DNA from: Caldifarciminota bacterium | Lineage (GTDB): Bacteria > Hydrothermota > Tepidihabitantia > B3-TA06 | Length of the DNA: 43,196 bases | Direction: 5' to 3' | NCBI GenBank assembly: GCA_016934635.1 | Contig: JAFGSK010000023.1 | Location: forward strand, 1 to 43,196 | In this document: positions 16,728 through 24,424 of the stretch, piece by piece | How positions within the stretch are numbered: the stretch's first letter is position 1 | Layout of the letters: every line of letters starts with the position of its first letter | Made by a program: the position numbers and the translations under genes | Notes under the pieces: generated by a model | The model's input: only the letters and a program-made list of their open reading frames with translations | Database searches by the model: none | What the model was told of the DNA's origin: nothing

Positions 16728-17126
16728 TCATTCCATGCATAAGCTCGTGAATGTTGGTTGGTTTTCCGAAAAGCTTATATAGTATTCTTTTACAGGAGAT
16801 AGGAACACTTCGCCCAGTTTGAAACTTGTCGAAGCAAAACAAAAGTAACCTCTTCCGTCAGATCCAATACCTCCATCCACTACTATGTGTATCGAGCCTT
16901 TGGGCAAGGGCAGGCTGTCGGTCTTGGCACAAAGCGCAATGAGCTCGGCAAGATAATGCGTACGCGGCATGCTGTGCTCGCCCCCGGTGTAGTACATGCT
17001 GTCGACCTTAGCTATTACTACTATCTGAGCCGAGTCCAACATTGCCTGGAAGGTCGGGTAAAACGGCCTCGTTGCCGTATTCGACTCTGCCTGCGCTAAA
17101 AGCAGCAGGCTTAAAAGCGCGGTCAT
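16728..17126 (-). CDS. Small secreted protein, apparently cut short by an in-frame TGA
   Basis: A 132-residue protein with signal peptide MTALLSLLLLAQAES. The mature part has a domain with 'IVVIAKVDSMYYTGG', an IHIVVDGGIGSDGRG turn, and 'FKLGEVFLSPVKEYY', a pattern I have seen in small secreted proteins that continue with a GK[FY]xI strand. The missing strand is present in frame beyond the TGA (16578-16727), so the annotated end is likely a lesion. The promoter is strong and a GGAGG site precedes the ATG. Function is unknown. Confidence 0.7.
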   Translation of the reverse strand: MTALLSLLLLAQAESNTATRPFYPTFQAMLDSAQIVVIAKVDSMYYTGGEHSMPRTHYLAELIALCAKTDSLPLPKGSIHIVVDGGIGSDGRGYFCFASTSFKLGEVFLSPVKEYYISFSENQPTFTSLCME

Positions 17127-17151
17127 AGAGTCCTCCTTATCCTGTTTAAAT

Positions 17152-17179
17152 ACTATATCTTAATCATCCTACTTGTCAA
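17152..17179 (-). promoter_or_regulatory. Promoter for the small secreted protein at 16728-17126
   Basis: Minus strand TTGACA (17174-17179), 16-bp spacer, TATAGT (17152-17157), 25 bases before the ATG, with AAGGAGGA in between. Confidence 0.7.
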
Positions 17180-17197
17180 TGTGCGGCAGCTCGCAGG

Positions 17198-17229
17198 AAA
17201 AAAAGAACAGCCGGTACGAAGACCGGCTG
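17198..17229 (-). terminator. Rho-independent terminator after the lipoprotein at 17254-17790
   Basis: CAGCCGGT / ACCGGCTG stem (17208-17215 with 17222-17229), loop of six, then TTC and a run of seven T on the minus strand. It separates this gene from the promoter at 17152-17179. Confidence 0.88.
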
Positions 17230-17253
17230 GTTTTGTGTTGATAGTCAGCATTT

Positions 17254-17790
17254 TTATTCTAAAGGAGGTACAATCTCTTCTGGTTCTTTCTCGGTTTCAT
17301 CGAGTTTCTTCAATTCCTCTAAATCGTCAGGCAATACGTATTTCTTACCCGCAATTTCCAACTCGATCTTCGAGGATTCCTCGTCAACCGTTACCTTAAT
17401 TATCTTGATTGGGGTTTCGGTATCTCCGAATTGGTTTAGGACGATTATCTTTTTCCCAGCTTCTTCGGTTATTTCGATTCCTTCAAGCGCATCCTGCAAG
17501 AGTTTATCAAACTCAAGGGTGTCCGCTATTATCACCTTACCATCTTCGAAGATCTTGAGGCTTGTCATTCCGTCGTCACCGGAGCAGATTGCCGAACTCA
17601 TGATGATCGTTTTAACCGAATCATCACCTTCACTAACCGTAATGTATATCGCGTTACCATCTTCGAGTGTTACGGTTTCACCGTCTACAGCACATGTCAC
17701 TAACTTGATGGTTTTCAAATGCTTGCGGGATGAACAAGCTAGACCCAGCAGTCCTACCAGAATCATCCCCACGACAAAGGCTTTTTTCAT
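17254..17790 (-). CDS. Lipoprotein, unknown function
   Basis: A 178-residue lipoprotein with signal MKKAFVVGMILVGLLGLAC (lipobox LGLAC). Mature part: a beta-rich domain with 'VTCAVDGETVTLEDGNAIY' and 'MSSAICSGDDGMTSLKIF', then an acidic, Lys-rich tail (EELKKLDETEKEPEEIVPP). Two Cys in the mature domain could form a disulphide. An AAGGAGG site precedes the ATG, and a TTGACA at 17854-17859 suggests a promoter upstream with a poor -10. Ends at its own terminator, so it is probably a single-gene unit. No family recognised. Confidence 0.72.
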   Translation of the reverse strand: MKKAFVVGMILVGLLGLACSSRKHLKTIKLVTCAVDGETVTLEDGNAIYITVSEGDDSVKTIIMSSAICSGDDGMTSLKIFEDGKVIIADTLEFDKLLQDALEGIEITEEAGKKIIVLNQFGDTETPIKIIKVTVDEESSKIELEIAGKKYVLPDDLEELKKLDETEKEPEEIVPPLE

Positions 17791-17901
17791 TTCGTCCTCC
17801 TTGGAAAAATTCTTAAGCGCCTAACATAGATAAGACGAGAATGGTATTGATTTTGTCAACTGATATCGTATTTTATTAAAGGATTACAGAACCCTAACCT
17901 G

Positions 17902-17929
17902 TTGACAAGCCCGGCTTATAGGGTAATCT
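17902..17929 (+). promoter_or_regulatory. Promoter for the CHAT-domain gene
   Basis: TTGACA (17902-17907), 16-bp spacer, TAATCT (17924-17929), about 20 bases before the ATG. AGGAGG lies between. Confidence 0.58.
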
Positions 17930-17948
17930 ATGTTTTTGTCAGGAGGAG

Positions 17949-20105
17949 ATGATGCAGATGAAACTTTTTGTATTACGAGGAATGCTGACCATTTTCTTCT
18001 TATTTTCGCTTGGATTGTCGGGAACAGAATCAGATGAAAGTCAGGCTATGTTCATTCAGGCGGATTCGTTACGGGTGACGGCAGACAGTCTGAACGCCCT
18101 GGGGGACAGCCTGTTCAAGGCAGGAGAAGTGCTGGAAGGGATCAAAGCATATAATCTGGAGCTTGAGGTTCGTAAACAGCTCGTGTCCGATTCACTTCCG
18201 CCCTTGAAGTACGAAAGCATAGGAGATTACGTTGCCGCCCTCGAAAACCGCCTCAAGGTTATGGATGTCTTCACCAAGGTAGGTGCCGCGTATTCTAGCA
18301 TCGTAGGCGACTACAAGCTGGCAATCCAGAGTTACAAGGAATCCTTGAAGGAAGGCTTTATATGGCTCAGCCCTGAGAGTCCCTACTTCAGCGAAGCCTA
18401 CTATAACCTAGGACTCATGTACCGTAAGGAGGGTGAGAACGATTCAGCATTAGCTTATCTTAGGATGTCAATTGATAACATAGAGCGATCTTTTTCAGAG
18501 ATTCTTACACAAGGACGCAGTATCACTCAGGCTTTGAACCCGGAGGAGATACTTTCACTCGCAGGCAAGCCCCTTGGATATACCGAGGAAGGCTTCTCAC
18601 TTGCGATGAGGCAGATGAAAGAACCGATGTCCGCTTACGAACAGATCATATCGCTGCTGGTGGAGATGAAGAATCCCGAAGAGGCGTTCGAGTACCTTGA
18701 ACGGGCCAAGATGAAGTTCTTTAAGGAATCCTGGGATTCAGAAGACAGCCTTTCATTGGGACACGGAGACCTCATGGAAAAAACCGAGCAGAGCAAGGAA
18801 CTGGAAAAGGAAGTCAAGGACCTCGAACAGAAGCTCGCGGATGAGAAGACCAAGCCTGACTCCCTGAGGGATACGTCAAACATGGAGAACCTTTCCACCT
18901 CACTCGCAAATACCAAGGCGGAGTACTTCAAGGTTACATCCGAGATTCAGGCCGACCCTGACTACGCTTTTGCGGTAAAGGTCGATCCGGTTCAACTGGG
19001 TACGATCAAGCAGGACCTGCCTCCAGGTCAGGTCTTGCTCATGGGGTACGCATCACAGGAGGAGCTTTACCTATTCATGGTGTGCTGCGACGGGTACGAG
19101 GTTCGCTCAGTCCCTGTAATAAGAGATTCCCTGGACAGCCTCATCTCCAAAGCCCGATACTTGTGTGGGGCTGAGCACGTAGCGGAGTTATACAAGAAAG
19201 ACCGTCTCCTGGGTTGGAACTGGGCGCAGGATACGACAGCCTTTTACGCGGAAGAGGTCGGTGTTCTGAAATCGACGCTTGCCGAGCTTTACCGTTACCT
19301 GATAGAGCCGGTAGAGCAGAACCTTGTTTCGGCGCAGGTAGTAACCATAATTCCATCCGGGAACCTTTACTACGTTCCTTGGGGGGCGTTACTCGACTGC
19401 GATGACGGCGGTGAGCCTTTATTCCTGTCCGAACGTTGCAACTGGCACGTCATGACGTCTGCCGAGCTTCTGCGCTGCATCCAGCGAAGGGATGAGAAGA
19501 AGGCATCCGTAGAGAGAAAGGTCGTGCTCGTAGGCAATCCTGAGGGAGCCAACCTGCCTTACGCTGAGACCGAGGTCTCGGCCATCAGCAGCGCATATCC
19601 AAACTCAACGATCCTTACCGGTACATCAGCTACAGAACCTAAGGTAGTTGACATGACGCCGGAGAGTCAGGCCCTGCATCTCGCGACCCACTGCGTACTC
19701 AATCCTCGCGATCCCTGGGATTCATATATCCAACTCGCGAGTACCGAGGAGACCGACGGGCACTGGACGGTCGCAGAAATATCCGGACAGTCATGGCAGC
19801 GCATGCAGCTCGTTACGCTTTCGGCGTGCGAAACGGCCCTGGGCGGTGAACGCCCCGGTCTCGAGTTCGAGAGCATGGCCAAGGCGTTCTCTCTAGCAAT
19901 GGAAGGCCCGCCTTCAATCGTCGCCACCCTGTGGCCTGTCGCGGACGAATCAACCAAGGAGTTCATGGTTACCTTCTACAAGGAACTCAAGGACAACCCG
20001 AAATCCGAGGCACTTCGCCGCGCCCAGCAGAAGTTAATCCACAGCGGCTGGTACTCCCACCCCTTCTTCTGGGCTCCATTCATTCTCATAGGTGAGTGGC
20101 GCTAA
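17949..20105 (+). CDS. Exported TPR-CHAT protease-like protein
   Basis: A 718-residue protein. N-terminus: signal peptide-like MKLFVLRGMLTIFFLFSLGL. Residues about 30-270 are TPR-like helices ('YYNLGLMYRKEGENDSALAYL'). Residues about 275-330 form a strongly charged coiled coil, and the C-terminal 370 residues form a CHAT domain. Caspase-like catalytic residues are in place: His581 in LATHCV and Cys627 in LSACETALGG; 'VATLWPVADESTKEFM' and the 'GWYSHPFFWAPFILIGEWR' end are family signatures. CHAT enzymes are cysteine endopeptidases of the caspase/separase clan, and TPR-CHAT types can be defence effectors. No CRISPR, Gasdermin or other partner lies nearby and the signal peptide suggests export, so the role here is open. 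Start ATG 17949 is supported by AGGAGG; ATG 17952 or 17958 is equally possible. Confidence 0.86.
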   Translation: MMQMKLFVLRGMLTIFFLFSLGLSGTESDESQAMFIQADSLRVTADSLNALGDSLFKAGEVLEGIKAYNLELEVRKQLVSDSLPPLKYESIGDYVAALENRLKVMDVFTKVGAAYSSIVGDYKLAIQSYKESLKEGFIWLSPESPYFSEAYYNLGLMYRKEGENDSALAYLRMSIDNIERSFSEILTQGRSITQALNPEEILSLAGKPLGYTEEGFSLAMRQMKEPMSAYEQIISLLVEMKNPEEAFEYLERAKMKFFKESWDSEDSLSLGHGDLMEKTEQSKELEKEVKDLEQKLADEKTKPDSLRDTSNMENLSTSLANTKAEYFKVTSEIQADPDYAFAVKVDPVQLGTIKQDLPPGQVLLMGYASQEELYLFMVCCDGYEVRSVPVIRDSLDSLISKARYLCGAEHVAELYKKDRLLGWNWAQDTTAFYAEEVGVLKSTLAELYRYLIEPVEQNLVSAQVVTIIPSGNLYYVPWGALLDCDDGGEPLFLSERCNWHVMTSAELLRCIQRRDEKKASVERKVVLVGNPEGANLPYAETEVSAISSAYPNSTILTGTSATEPKVVDMTPESQALHLATHCVLNPRDPWDSYIQLASTEETDGHWTVAEISGQSWQRMQLVTLSACETALGGERPGLEFESMAKAFSLAMEGPPSIVATLWPVADESTKEFMVTFYKELKDNPKSEALRRAQQKLIHSGWYSHPFFWAPFILIGEWR

Positions 20106-20198
20106 TCGAATAACGCTCACCGCCGACAGCTTACCGCTAACCGCAAGGACTCACTCGTGTGTCTATTTGATTATTTGATAGACTAAGTATAGGGAGAT

Positions 20199-20227
20199 TG
20201 AACCACAGAGATCACAGAGGACACAGA
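20199..20227. repeat. Intergenic 'accacagag' type repeat
   Basis: The phrase 'accacagagatcacagagg' followed by 'acacagag' is a low-complexity intergenic phrase; a decayed one is at 5881-5896. Nothing coding is seen between the CHAT gene (20105) and the promoter at 20339. Confidence 0.45.
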
Positions 20228-20252
20228 GCGAACACGCATTTCGTGTGGGGTT

Positions 20253-20317
20253 GGAGGACGGACTCTCCAGTCCGTCTATTCTATTATTTGATGGACGGGT
20301 TGGAGAACCCATCCTCC
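20253..20317. repeat. REP/MITE-like element: two related 24-bp palindromes in inverted orientation
   Basis: The unit GGAGGACGGACTCTCCAGT plus CCGTC (20253-20276) can fold as ACGGACT-CTCC-AGTCCGT. The reverse complement of 20293-20317 is a diverged copy, GGAGGATGGGTTCTCCAACC plus CGTCC. A 19-base piece of the first unit recurs at 26654-26672, at the end of the transposase frame. It has the layout of a REP doublet or small non-autonomous element. Confidence 0.7.
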
Positions 20318-20338
20318 ATTAACTTAGTAATGTAGTTC

Positions 20339-20366
20339 TTGACACCGGGATTAATCATAGTATTGT
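20339..20366 (+). promoter_or_regulatory. Promoter for the SGNH-like lipoprotein
   Basis: TTGACA (20339-20344), 16-bp spacer, TATTGT (20361-20366), with AAGGAGG then ATG at 20389. Confidence 0.7.
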
Positions 20367-20388
20367 TTACACATTAAGGAGGCGAATA

Positions 20389-21099
20389 ATGAAATATTTG
20401 ATGCCTGTATTGGCAATAATAGCGTTGATTGGTGCGGGTTGTAATAAGAAGCCTGTGGAGATTGAAGCAAACCACATACACTTCATGCACCAGTCGTGCG
20501 GGGGCAATATAATCGACGATCATCCCGGCACCGATAACCATCCGGATCCTGACTACGGGTTAGGGACGCTAATCCGGAATGCAGGTTATACCTTTACCGA
20601 CGAGTGGATGGACGATTCATATCCAACATCCATCGCCGAGCTTTTTGCAAACGACGGAAGAAGACTTTCCCGTGACGCCGAGCGGGCGGAGATACTGCTT
20701 TTCAAATCCTGCTATTACCCCATCGACGGACTGACATCCGATGCGGAATTGGAAGCGTGGAAACAGGCTTTCCGGGATGAGATCATTCCCTACGCACAGG
20801 AACATACGGATAAGATAATCGTTGCCATGCCTGCTGTTCCGTACCGCGAGCAGGATACGGATCAGGCAAATCACGATCGCGCGCGTCAGTGGGCCGACTG
20901 GCTAGCAGATGAGTTTCTCGAAGCCGCACCTTCAAACGTTACGAGCTTCGATCTGTTCGATATATGGGCCGATCCCGAACACAACTGGTTAAAGGAGGAG
21001 TATGAGGGCAACGACTCCCATCCGAACGCGTACGCGTACTTGATAATGGCCGATTCAATCGCGGCGTTTATCGCCGAGCTTACAGCTTCGGCTGAGTAG
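20389..21099 (+). CDS. SGNH-hydrolase-like lipoprotein
   Basis: A 236-residue lipoprotein with signal MKYLMPVLAIIALIGAGC (lipobox GAGC). The mature N-terminus has HFMHQSCGGNII, an H-x-x-H-x-S-C-G-G-N pattern with Ser36 as a likely nucleophile. The C-terminus has NDSHPNAYAY with His211, as in the SGNH block V D-x-x-H. This spacing suggests a GDSL/SGNH-like esterase in the periplasm or on the surface, though the family is atypical. A second protein of the window (41788-42936) has a similar opening. Substrate unknown. Confidence 0.72.
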   Translation: MKYLMPVLAIIALIGAGCNKKPVEIEANHIHFMHQSCGGNIIDDHPGTDNHPDPDYGLGTLIRNAGYTFTDEWMDDSYPTSIAELFANDGRRLSRDAERAEILLFKSCYYPIDGLTSDAELEAWKQAFRDEIIPYAQEHTDKIIVAMPAVPYREQDTDQANHDRARQWADWLADEFLEAAPSNVTSFDLFDIWADPEHNWLKEEYEGNDSHPNAYAYLIMADSIAAFIAELTASAE

Positions 21100-21128
21100 A
21101 ATGTGACAATTATAAAAGATAACCGTAG

Positions 21129-21150
21129 GGGCCGACCTTCAGGTCGGCCC
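21129..21150. repeat. REP-like hairpin between lipoprotein and HNH gene
   Basis: GGGCCGACC-TTCA-GGTCGGCCC is a perfect 9-bp stem without a T tail, so a REP-type palindrome or mRNA-stabilising hairpin is likelier than a terminator. Confidence 0.6.
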
Positions 21151-21168
21151 GGAAACCTGGAATAAGCG

Positions 21169-21792
21169 ATGGTCTTTAAAAAGAGTGAGATTGAGGAACT
21201 TCTGGTCAAGACAGGCCGTCGCTGTTGTATATGTGGTAAGCTTCATGATGTCCAAGTACATCACATTATCCCTAAAGGTGAAGACGGTTCTGATGATATC
21301 GACAATGCCATTACGCTATGTCCGAACTGCCATGATGAAGTACACTCTTACGCACCTGGTCGAACAACTCGTAAATATTCGGCTAATGATTTAAAGCTTC
21401 ATCGACAAGAAACGATTGAAAGGGCTAAAGCGGCAAGGGAGCTTTATCCACAACTAAGACAGATGAGCTTTCCTGTAGAAATGATGCGTGATCAAGAGTG
21501 GGTAGCTACATTCGGTCTGGATATTTGTGAGGTGTTTGAGAAAGATATGCTTCCACCAAATGCACCAAGAGACTACCTTTATCTATGTGACTGGTTGACA
21601 GATGATCTAATGAAACGACTATCGAGAGCAGTTCTGGATTTGAGATTCCTGGAGGATGCAAGAGATGGAGAGACGCTTTCGATTAGGGTTGGGTTCAAAT
21701 GGAACCTAGACAAATCACCTCTTGACTTTGGGGATATAAGTTGGTGGGAAGTTCTTGAGGTAGATGAATATGATAGAATATACCCTAGTTAG
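21169..21792 (+). CDS. HNH endonuclease family protein
   Basis: A 207-residue protein whose first 60 residues are an HNH/zinc domain: C19-x-x-C22 (RRCCICG), H31-H32 (VQVHHIIP), N46 (DNAITL), then C51-x-x-C54-H55 (CPNCHDEVH). These are the metal- and DNA-cutting residues of the family. The rest is a helical domain of unknown role with no recognised DNA-binding or methylase partner. There is no adjacent antitoxin, methylase or phage gene, so it could be a solitary restriction, homing or repair nuclease. The local sequence is more A+T-rich than flanking genes, which may indicate transfer. Confidence 0.8.
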   Translation: MVFKKSEIEELLVKTGRRCCICGKLHDVQVHHIIPKGEDGSDDIDNAITLCPNCHDEVHSYAPGRTTRKYSANDLKLHRQETIERAKAARELYPQLRQMSFPVEMMRDQEWVATFGLDICEVFEKDMLPPNAPRDYLYLCDWLTDDLMKRLSRAVLDLRFLEDARDGETLSIRVGFKWNLDKSPLDFGDISWWEVLEVDEYDRIYPS

Positions 21793-21830
21793 ATGCATAA
21801 ACGGGCTACGGAACTACGGCGGATGAGTCC

Positions 21831-21953
21831 GTGAACAGATCTCTAAAACGATTCTGGCTCGTAGGATTAATAATCTGCGGTGTTGCTGGTTGTGAAGGAG
21901 AGTACACAATCAATGAAAAACTTGGATTGTACCTTGTTTCAGCACGTTCGTAG
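21831..21953 (+). CDS. Possible 40-residue lipoprotein
   Basis: From GTG 21831 to TAG 21951-21953 the frame encodes VNRSLKRFWLVGLIICGVAG then CEGEYTINEKLGLYLVSARS. The basic start, hydrophobic core and GVAGC lipobox make a complete lipoprotein signal with a 20-residue mature part. It may be a tiny lipoprotein or the remnant of a longer one. The start codon has no strong ribosome binding site. It ends 16 bases before the acyltransferase gene on the same strand. Confidence 0.42.
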   Translation: MNRSLKRFWLVGLIICGVAGCEGEYTINEKLGLYLVSARS

Positions 21954-21969
21954 GATATAAGAAGGCATA

Positions 21970-22941
21970 ATGTCTGAAAAGGTAGTCGGTGCGGTATCCG
22001 AGGTTAAAAAGCGAATAGCTTCCCTTGACCTTATACGAGGTCTTGCCATCTTTCTCATGATTTCCGTTAACGCATTGTTCGATTACAAAGCAATCCCGTG
22101 GTGGCTCAAACACGCTCCCTGGGACGGTTACACCATATCGGATATAGTTGCACCCATGTTTCTTTTCTCCATAGGCGTTGCTTACAACCTGTCTTTCAAG
22201 AAACGACGATCCAGCCATGGTACCGGTAAAACCGTCCTCCACTTTATTATCCGATACGTTATCCTCTTCTCATTCGGTTTCTTCGGAGAGTGGGTGGTAC
22301 TCGGCAAGATAGGCTGGGGAGTTTTAACGATGATAGGCACGGTAGGCATCTACTGCCTGGTTTTCATGTTTCTCAGTCCCACCCTTCGAGTGATCATATC
22401 AGCTGTTCCTTTCATTGCATATCAGGTATTGCTGTCCTTGAACGTCCCGATCATCCTTTTTGTCGACGGCGGTCTTGGCGGTCCGGCTGCAATCCCTGCA
22501 TGGGGATTCATTGTAATTCTTGCATCAGCCGCGGGCAACTGGATATATAAGAAGGATTACAAACGAGTTGCCTCAGTCCTCGGCATCTGGGGCGCTGCTC
22601 TTACCGCATTCGGCGTAATCTTATCCTTCATCATTTCTTTCAACAAGCACTTGGTATCGGCGTCTTACGTTCTTTTCTCTTCAGGGATTAGCTTGCTAGC
22701 CATGCTTTTGTTTTATCTTCTTGCCGATATCTGGAGATGGAAGATCCCCATTCTCGGTATCATCGGCCGCAACGCCCTGGTCTTATACATCCTCAGCGCC
22801 TTGTTCATTCTCGGGTTCAACGCTCTTGTACCGATTGAAGCAAAATTACTTTATGTGATTCTGGGCACCGCTGCGGTTCTGGGTATCTGCATCGGTGTCG
22901 GAGTTCTCTTGGACTGGAAAAAGTGGTACGTCAGATTGTGA
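21970..22941 (+). CDS. Multi-pass membrane acyltransferase, HGSNAT/DUF1624-like
   Basis: A 323-residue protein with about ten membrane helices. The opening 'KRIASLDLIRGLAIFLMIS' with a following N (ISVNALFDY) and 'WDGYTISDIVAPMFLFSIG' are the signature of the heparan-alpha-glucosaminide N-acetyltransferase/DUF5009/YeiB group. These move acetyl groups across membranes to sugars or cell-wall polymers; the substrate here is unknown. The conserved His (LKHAPWDG) and Asp near the first loops are present. It begins 16 bases after the small lipoprotein frame. No other polysaccharide genes are adjacent. Confidence 0.8.
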   Translation: MSEKVVGAVSEVKKRIASLDLIRGLAIFLMISVNALFDYKAIPWWLKHAPWDGYTISDIVAPMFLFSIGVAYNLSFKKRRSSHGTGKTVLHFIIRYVILFSFGFFGEWVVLGKIGWGVLTMIGTVGIYCLVFMFLSPTLRVIISAVPFIAYQVLLSLNVPIILFVDGGLGGPAAIPAWGFIVILASAAGNWIYKKDYKRVASVLGIWGAALTAFGVILSFIISFNKHLVSASYVLFSSGISLLAMLLFYLLADIWRWKIPILGIIGRNALVLYILSALFILGFNALVPIEAKLLYVILGTAAVLGICIGVGVLLDWKKWYVRL

Positions 22942-23058
22942 ATACCGTAGCGCGAAAAGAGGGTTCGCCTTCCTAAGGATACTTTAAAAAGCATACGAAG
23001 GGATAGATGATTTTCGACATCGTACAGCATCATTCGACGTAATCAATACAATATTTTC

Positions 23059-23086
23059 TTGACACAGCCATGTTCCTGCCTAGACT
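23059..23086 (+). promoter_or_regulatory. Promoter for the DUF3795 gene
   Basis: TTGACA (23059-23064), 16-bp spacer, TAGACT (23081-23086), about 30 bases before ATG 23118. Confidence 0.7.
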
Positions 23087-23117
23087 CTGAGCTAAAGGAA
23101 AACTGGTTGAAAGAGGC

Positions 23118-23594
23118 ATGAAATTCAGATACGATACTTACTGCGGACTTAACTGCGGGGCGTGTCCGGTGCTAGGGGCGAACGAACGCGGCGACCAGGA
23201 GTGGATAGCAAAGGCCGCCGAGTCCGAACCCTGCAAGCCGGAGGATCTTCGGTGTGAGGGGTGCAAGACAGACGTAACCGCCATGTTTTGCACAGACTGC
23301 GAGATTCGTCTGTGCGCTCGAGAAAAGGGCGTAGAATTCTGTAACGAATGTGAAGACTTTCCCTGCAAAAATATCTCGCAATTCCAAAGCGACGAGCACC
23401 CCCATCATTCGGCAGTATTTCAAAACCTGCGTACAATCGGTGAAAAAGGTGTCGATGCCTGGCTTGCGGCACAGAAGCAGCGCTGGGCCTGCAAGGAGTG
23501 CGGTACAAGGTTCTACTGGTACTCGGAGAAGTGTGCGAAGTGTGGCGCTGAGCTTTATAACGCTGTTAAAGAAGAGAAGGATCTCACCGTTTAG
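23118..23594 (+). CDS. DUF3795 family cysteine-rich protein
   Basis: A 158-residue soluble protein with the DUF3795 opening 'YCGLNCGACPVL'. It is rich in Cys: CEGCKTD, 'MFCTDCEIRLCAREKG', 'CNECEDFPCKNI'. The C-terminal part has two further CxxC pairs (CKEC, CAKC), a rubredoxin-like zinc ribbon. The family is widespread in anaerobes and may bind zinc or an iron-sulphur cluster; the cellular role is not known. Single gene with own promoter; a hairpin with T tail lies about 210 bases downstream. Confidence 0.88.
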   Translation: MKFRYDTYCGLNCGACPVLGANERGDQEWIAKAAESEPCKPEDLRCEGCKTDVTAMFCTDCEIRLCAREKGVEFCNECEDFPCKNISQFQSDEHPHHSAVFQNLRTIGEKGVDAWLAAQKQRWACKECGTRFYWYSEKCAKCGAELYNAVKEEKDLTV

Positions 23595-23803
23595 CGAATG
23601 ACGAAAGTGCCGGCCTGGTCGTACAAGCAATTACTCCCTTGTCCAAGATGTGTAAGCGGGAAGGCGGAGAAAATCGACGTACCTCTTTTTTGCCATGTTC
23701 AGATTTTGGGCAGTTCTCCCTCAGCATCGAGAATGCCTTGAAGCCCTTGGATTGTCGTCGGGAGTACGACGGTAAGACCGGTTAAGAAATATCGAGCATG
23801 CAG

Positions 23804-23846
23804 AAAAGACGCGTCCTTTTCGGTAAGATAGACAACGCGTTTTTTT
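23804..23846 (+). terminator. Possible terminator in the 23595-23921 gap
   Basis: AAAAGACGCGT (23804-23814) can pair with ACGCGTTTTTT (23835-23845), 20-base loop, T run included in the stem. It is far (about 210 bases) from the DUF3795 stop. The remainder of the gap holds no credible gene. Confidence 0.45.
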
Positions 23847-23921
23847 AATATCGTCTTTAGAGTGGTCTACTTTGTTGGGCGATTTTAAGAATCGTAAAAT
23901 GGTGATCGAGAATAGGAAATC

Positions 23922-23949
23922 TTGACAACTTGAGCTTTACGGATAAAAT
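23922..23949 (+). promoter_or_regulatory. Promoter for the DsrE-like gene
   Basis: TTGACA (23922-23927), 16-bp spacer, TAAAAT (23944-23949), then TAGGAG and GTG at 23968. Confidence 0.72.
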
Positions 23950-23967
23950 CCTTCGATTAGGAGTCCT

Positions 23968-24318
23968 GTGGAGAAAAAAGTAGTCCTTTTCGCATTTAAC
24001 GGCGATCCAATGTGTTTCGTACACGTCTTACTCAACGCCCTTGAGATGAATCAGAAGGGCTATGACGTTAAGATCGTGGTCGAAGGTGAGGCTACTAAAC
24101 TCATAGCCGAGCTTGCCGACCCTTCAAAACCTTTAGCAAATCTTTACAAACAGGTCAAGGAGATGGGATTAATCGACTGCGTATGCAAGGCTTGCGCTAC
24201 GAAGACGGGTGTTCTGGAGTCAGCCTCGGAACAGTGGCTGCCTATATGCGAGGAACTCTCCGGGCATGTCTCGATGGCGAAGTACATAGAAGAGGGATAT
24301 GAGATAATAACGTTCTAG
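23968..24318 (+). CDS. DsrE/DsrF-like sulfur-relay family protein
   Basis: A 116-residue protein with the DsrE fold pattern: KKVVLFAFNGDP, VHVLLNALEMNQKGYDVKIV, a helix to LANLYKQVKE, and a cysteine cluster CVCKAC (Cys71, 73, 76) then 'ISMAKYIEEGYEIITF'-like ending. DsrE family members carry sulfur in persulfide form or serve as small redox proteins; the Cys pattern fits but the partner is unknown. Start GTG at 23968 is supported by TAGGAG 6 bases upstream. No dsr or tus neighbour is present. Ends at a strong bidirectional terminator. Confidence 0.82.
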   Translation: MEKKVVLFAFNGDPMCFVHVLLNALEMNQKGYDVKIVVEGEATKLIAELADPSKPLANLYKQVKEMGLIDCVCKACATKTGVLESASEQWLPICEELSGHVSMAKYIEEGYEIITF

Positions 24319-24386
24319 AGACAGAGATTTGAGTTAAGAAACAGACGATACCTCGAAGTACATGTAATATGACTCTGGAAAGAAAA

Positions 24387-24418
24387 GGGCGGGATTGCTC
24401 CCGCCCGTAATTTTTTTT
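24387..24418. terminator. Bidirectional terminator
   Basis: GGGCGGGA-TTGC-TCCCGCCC stem (24387-24406) followed by GTAA and eight T on the plus strand, and on the minus strand by TTTTCTTT. It serves the converging DsrE gene and the exported-protein pair. Confidence 0.9.
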
Positions 24419-24424
24419 CAAGAG

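Noticed and set aside
8096..16730. Genome-wide change of TAG or TGA meaning, given two in-frame stops
   Set aside because: Many ordinary genes in the window (ptb, rtcB, uvrC and others) end with TAG or TGA at their usual length.
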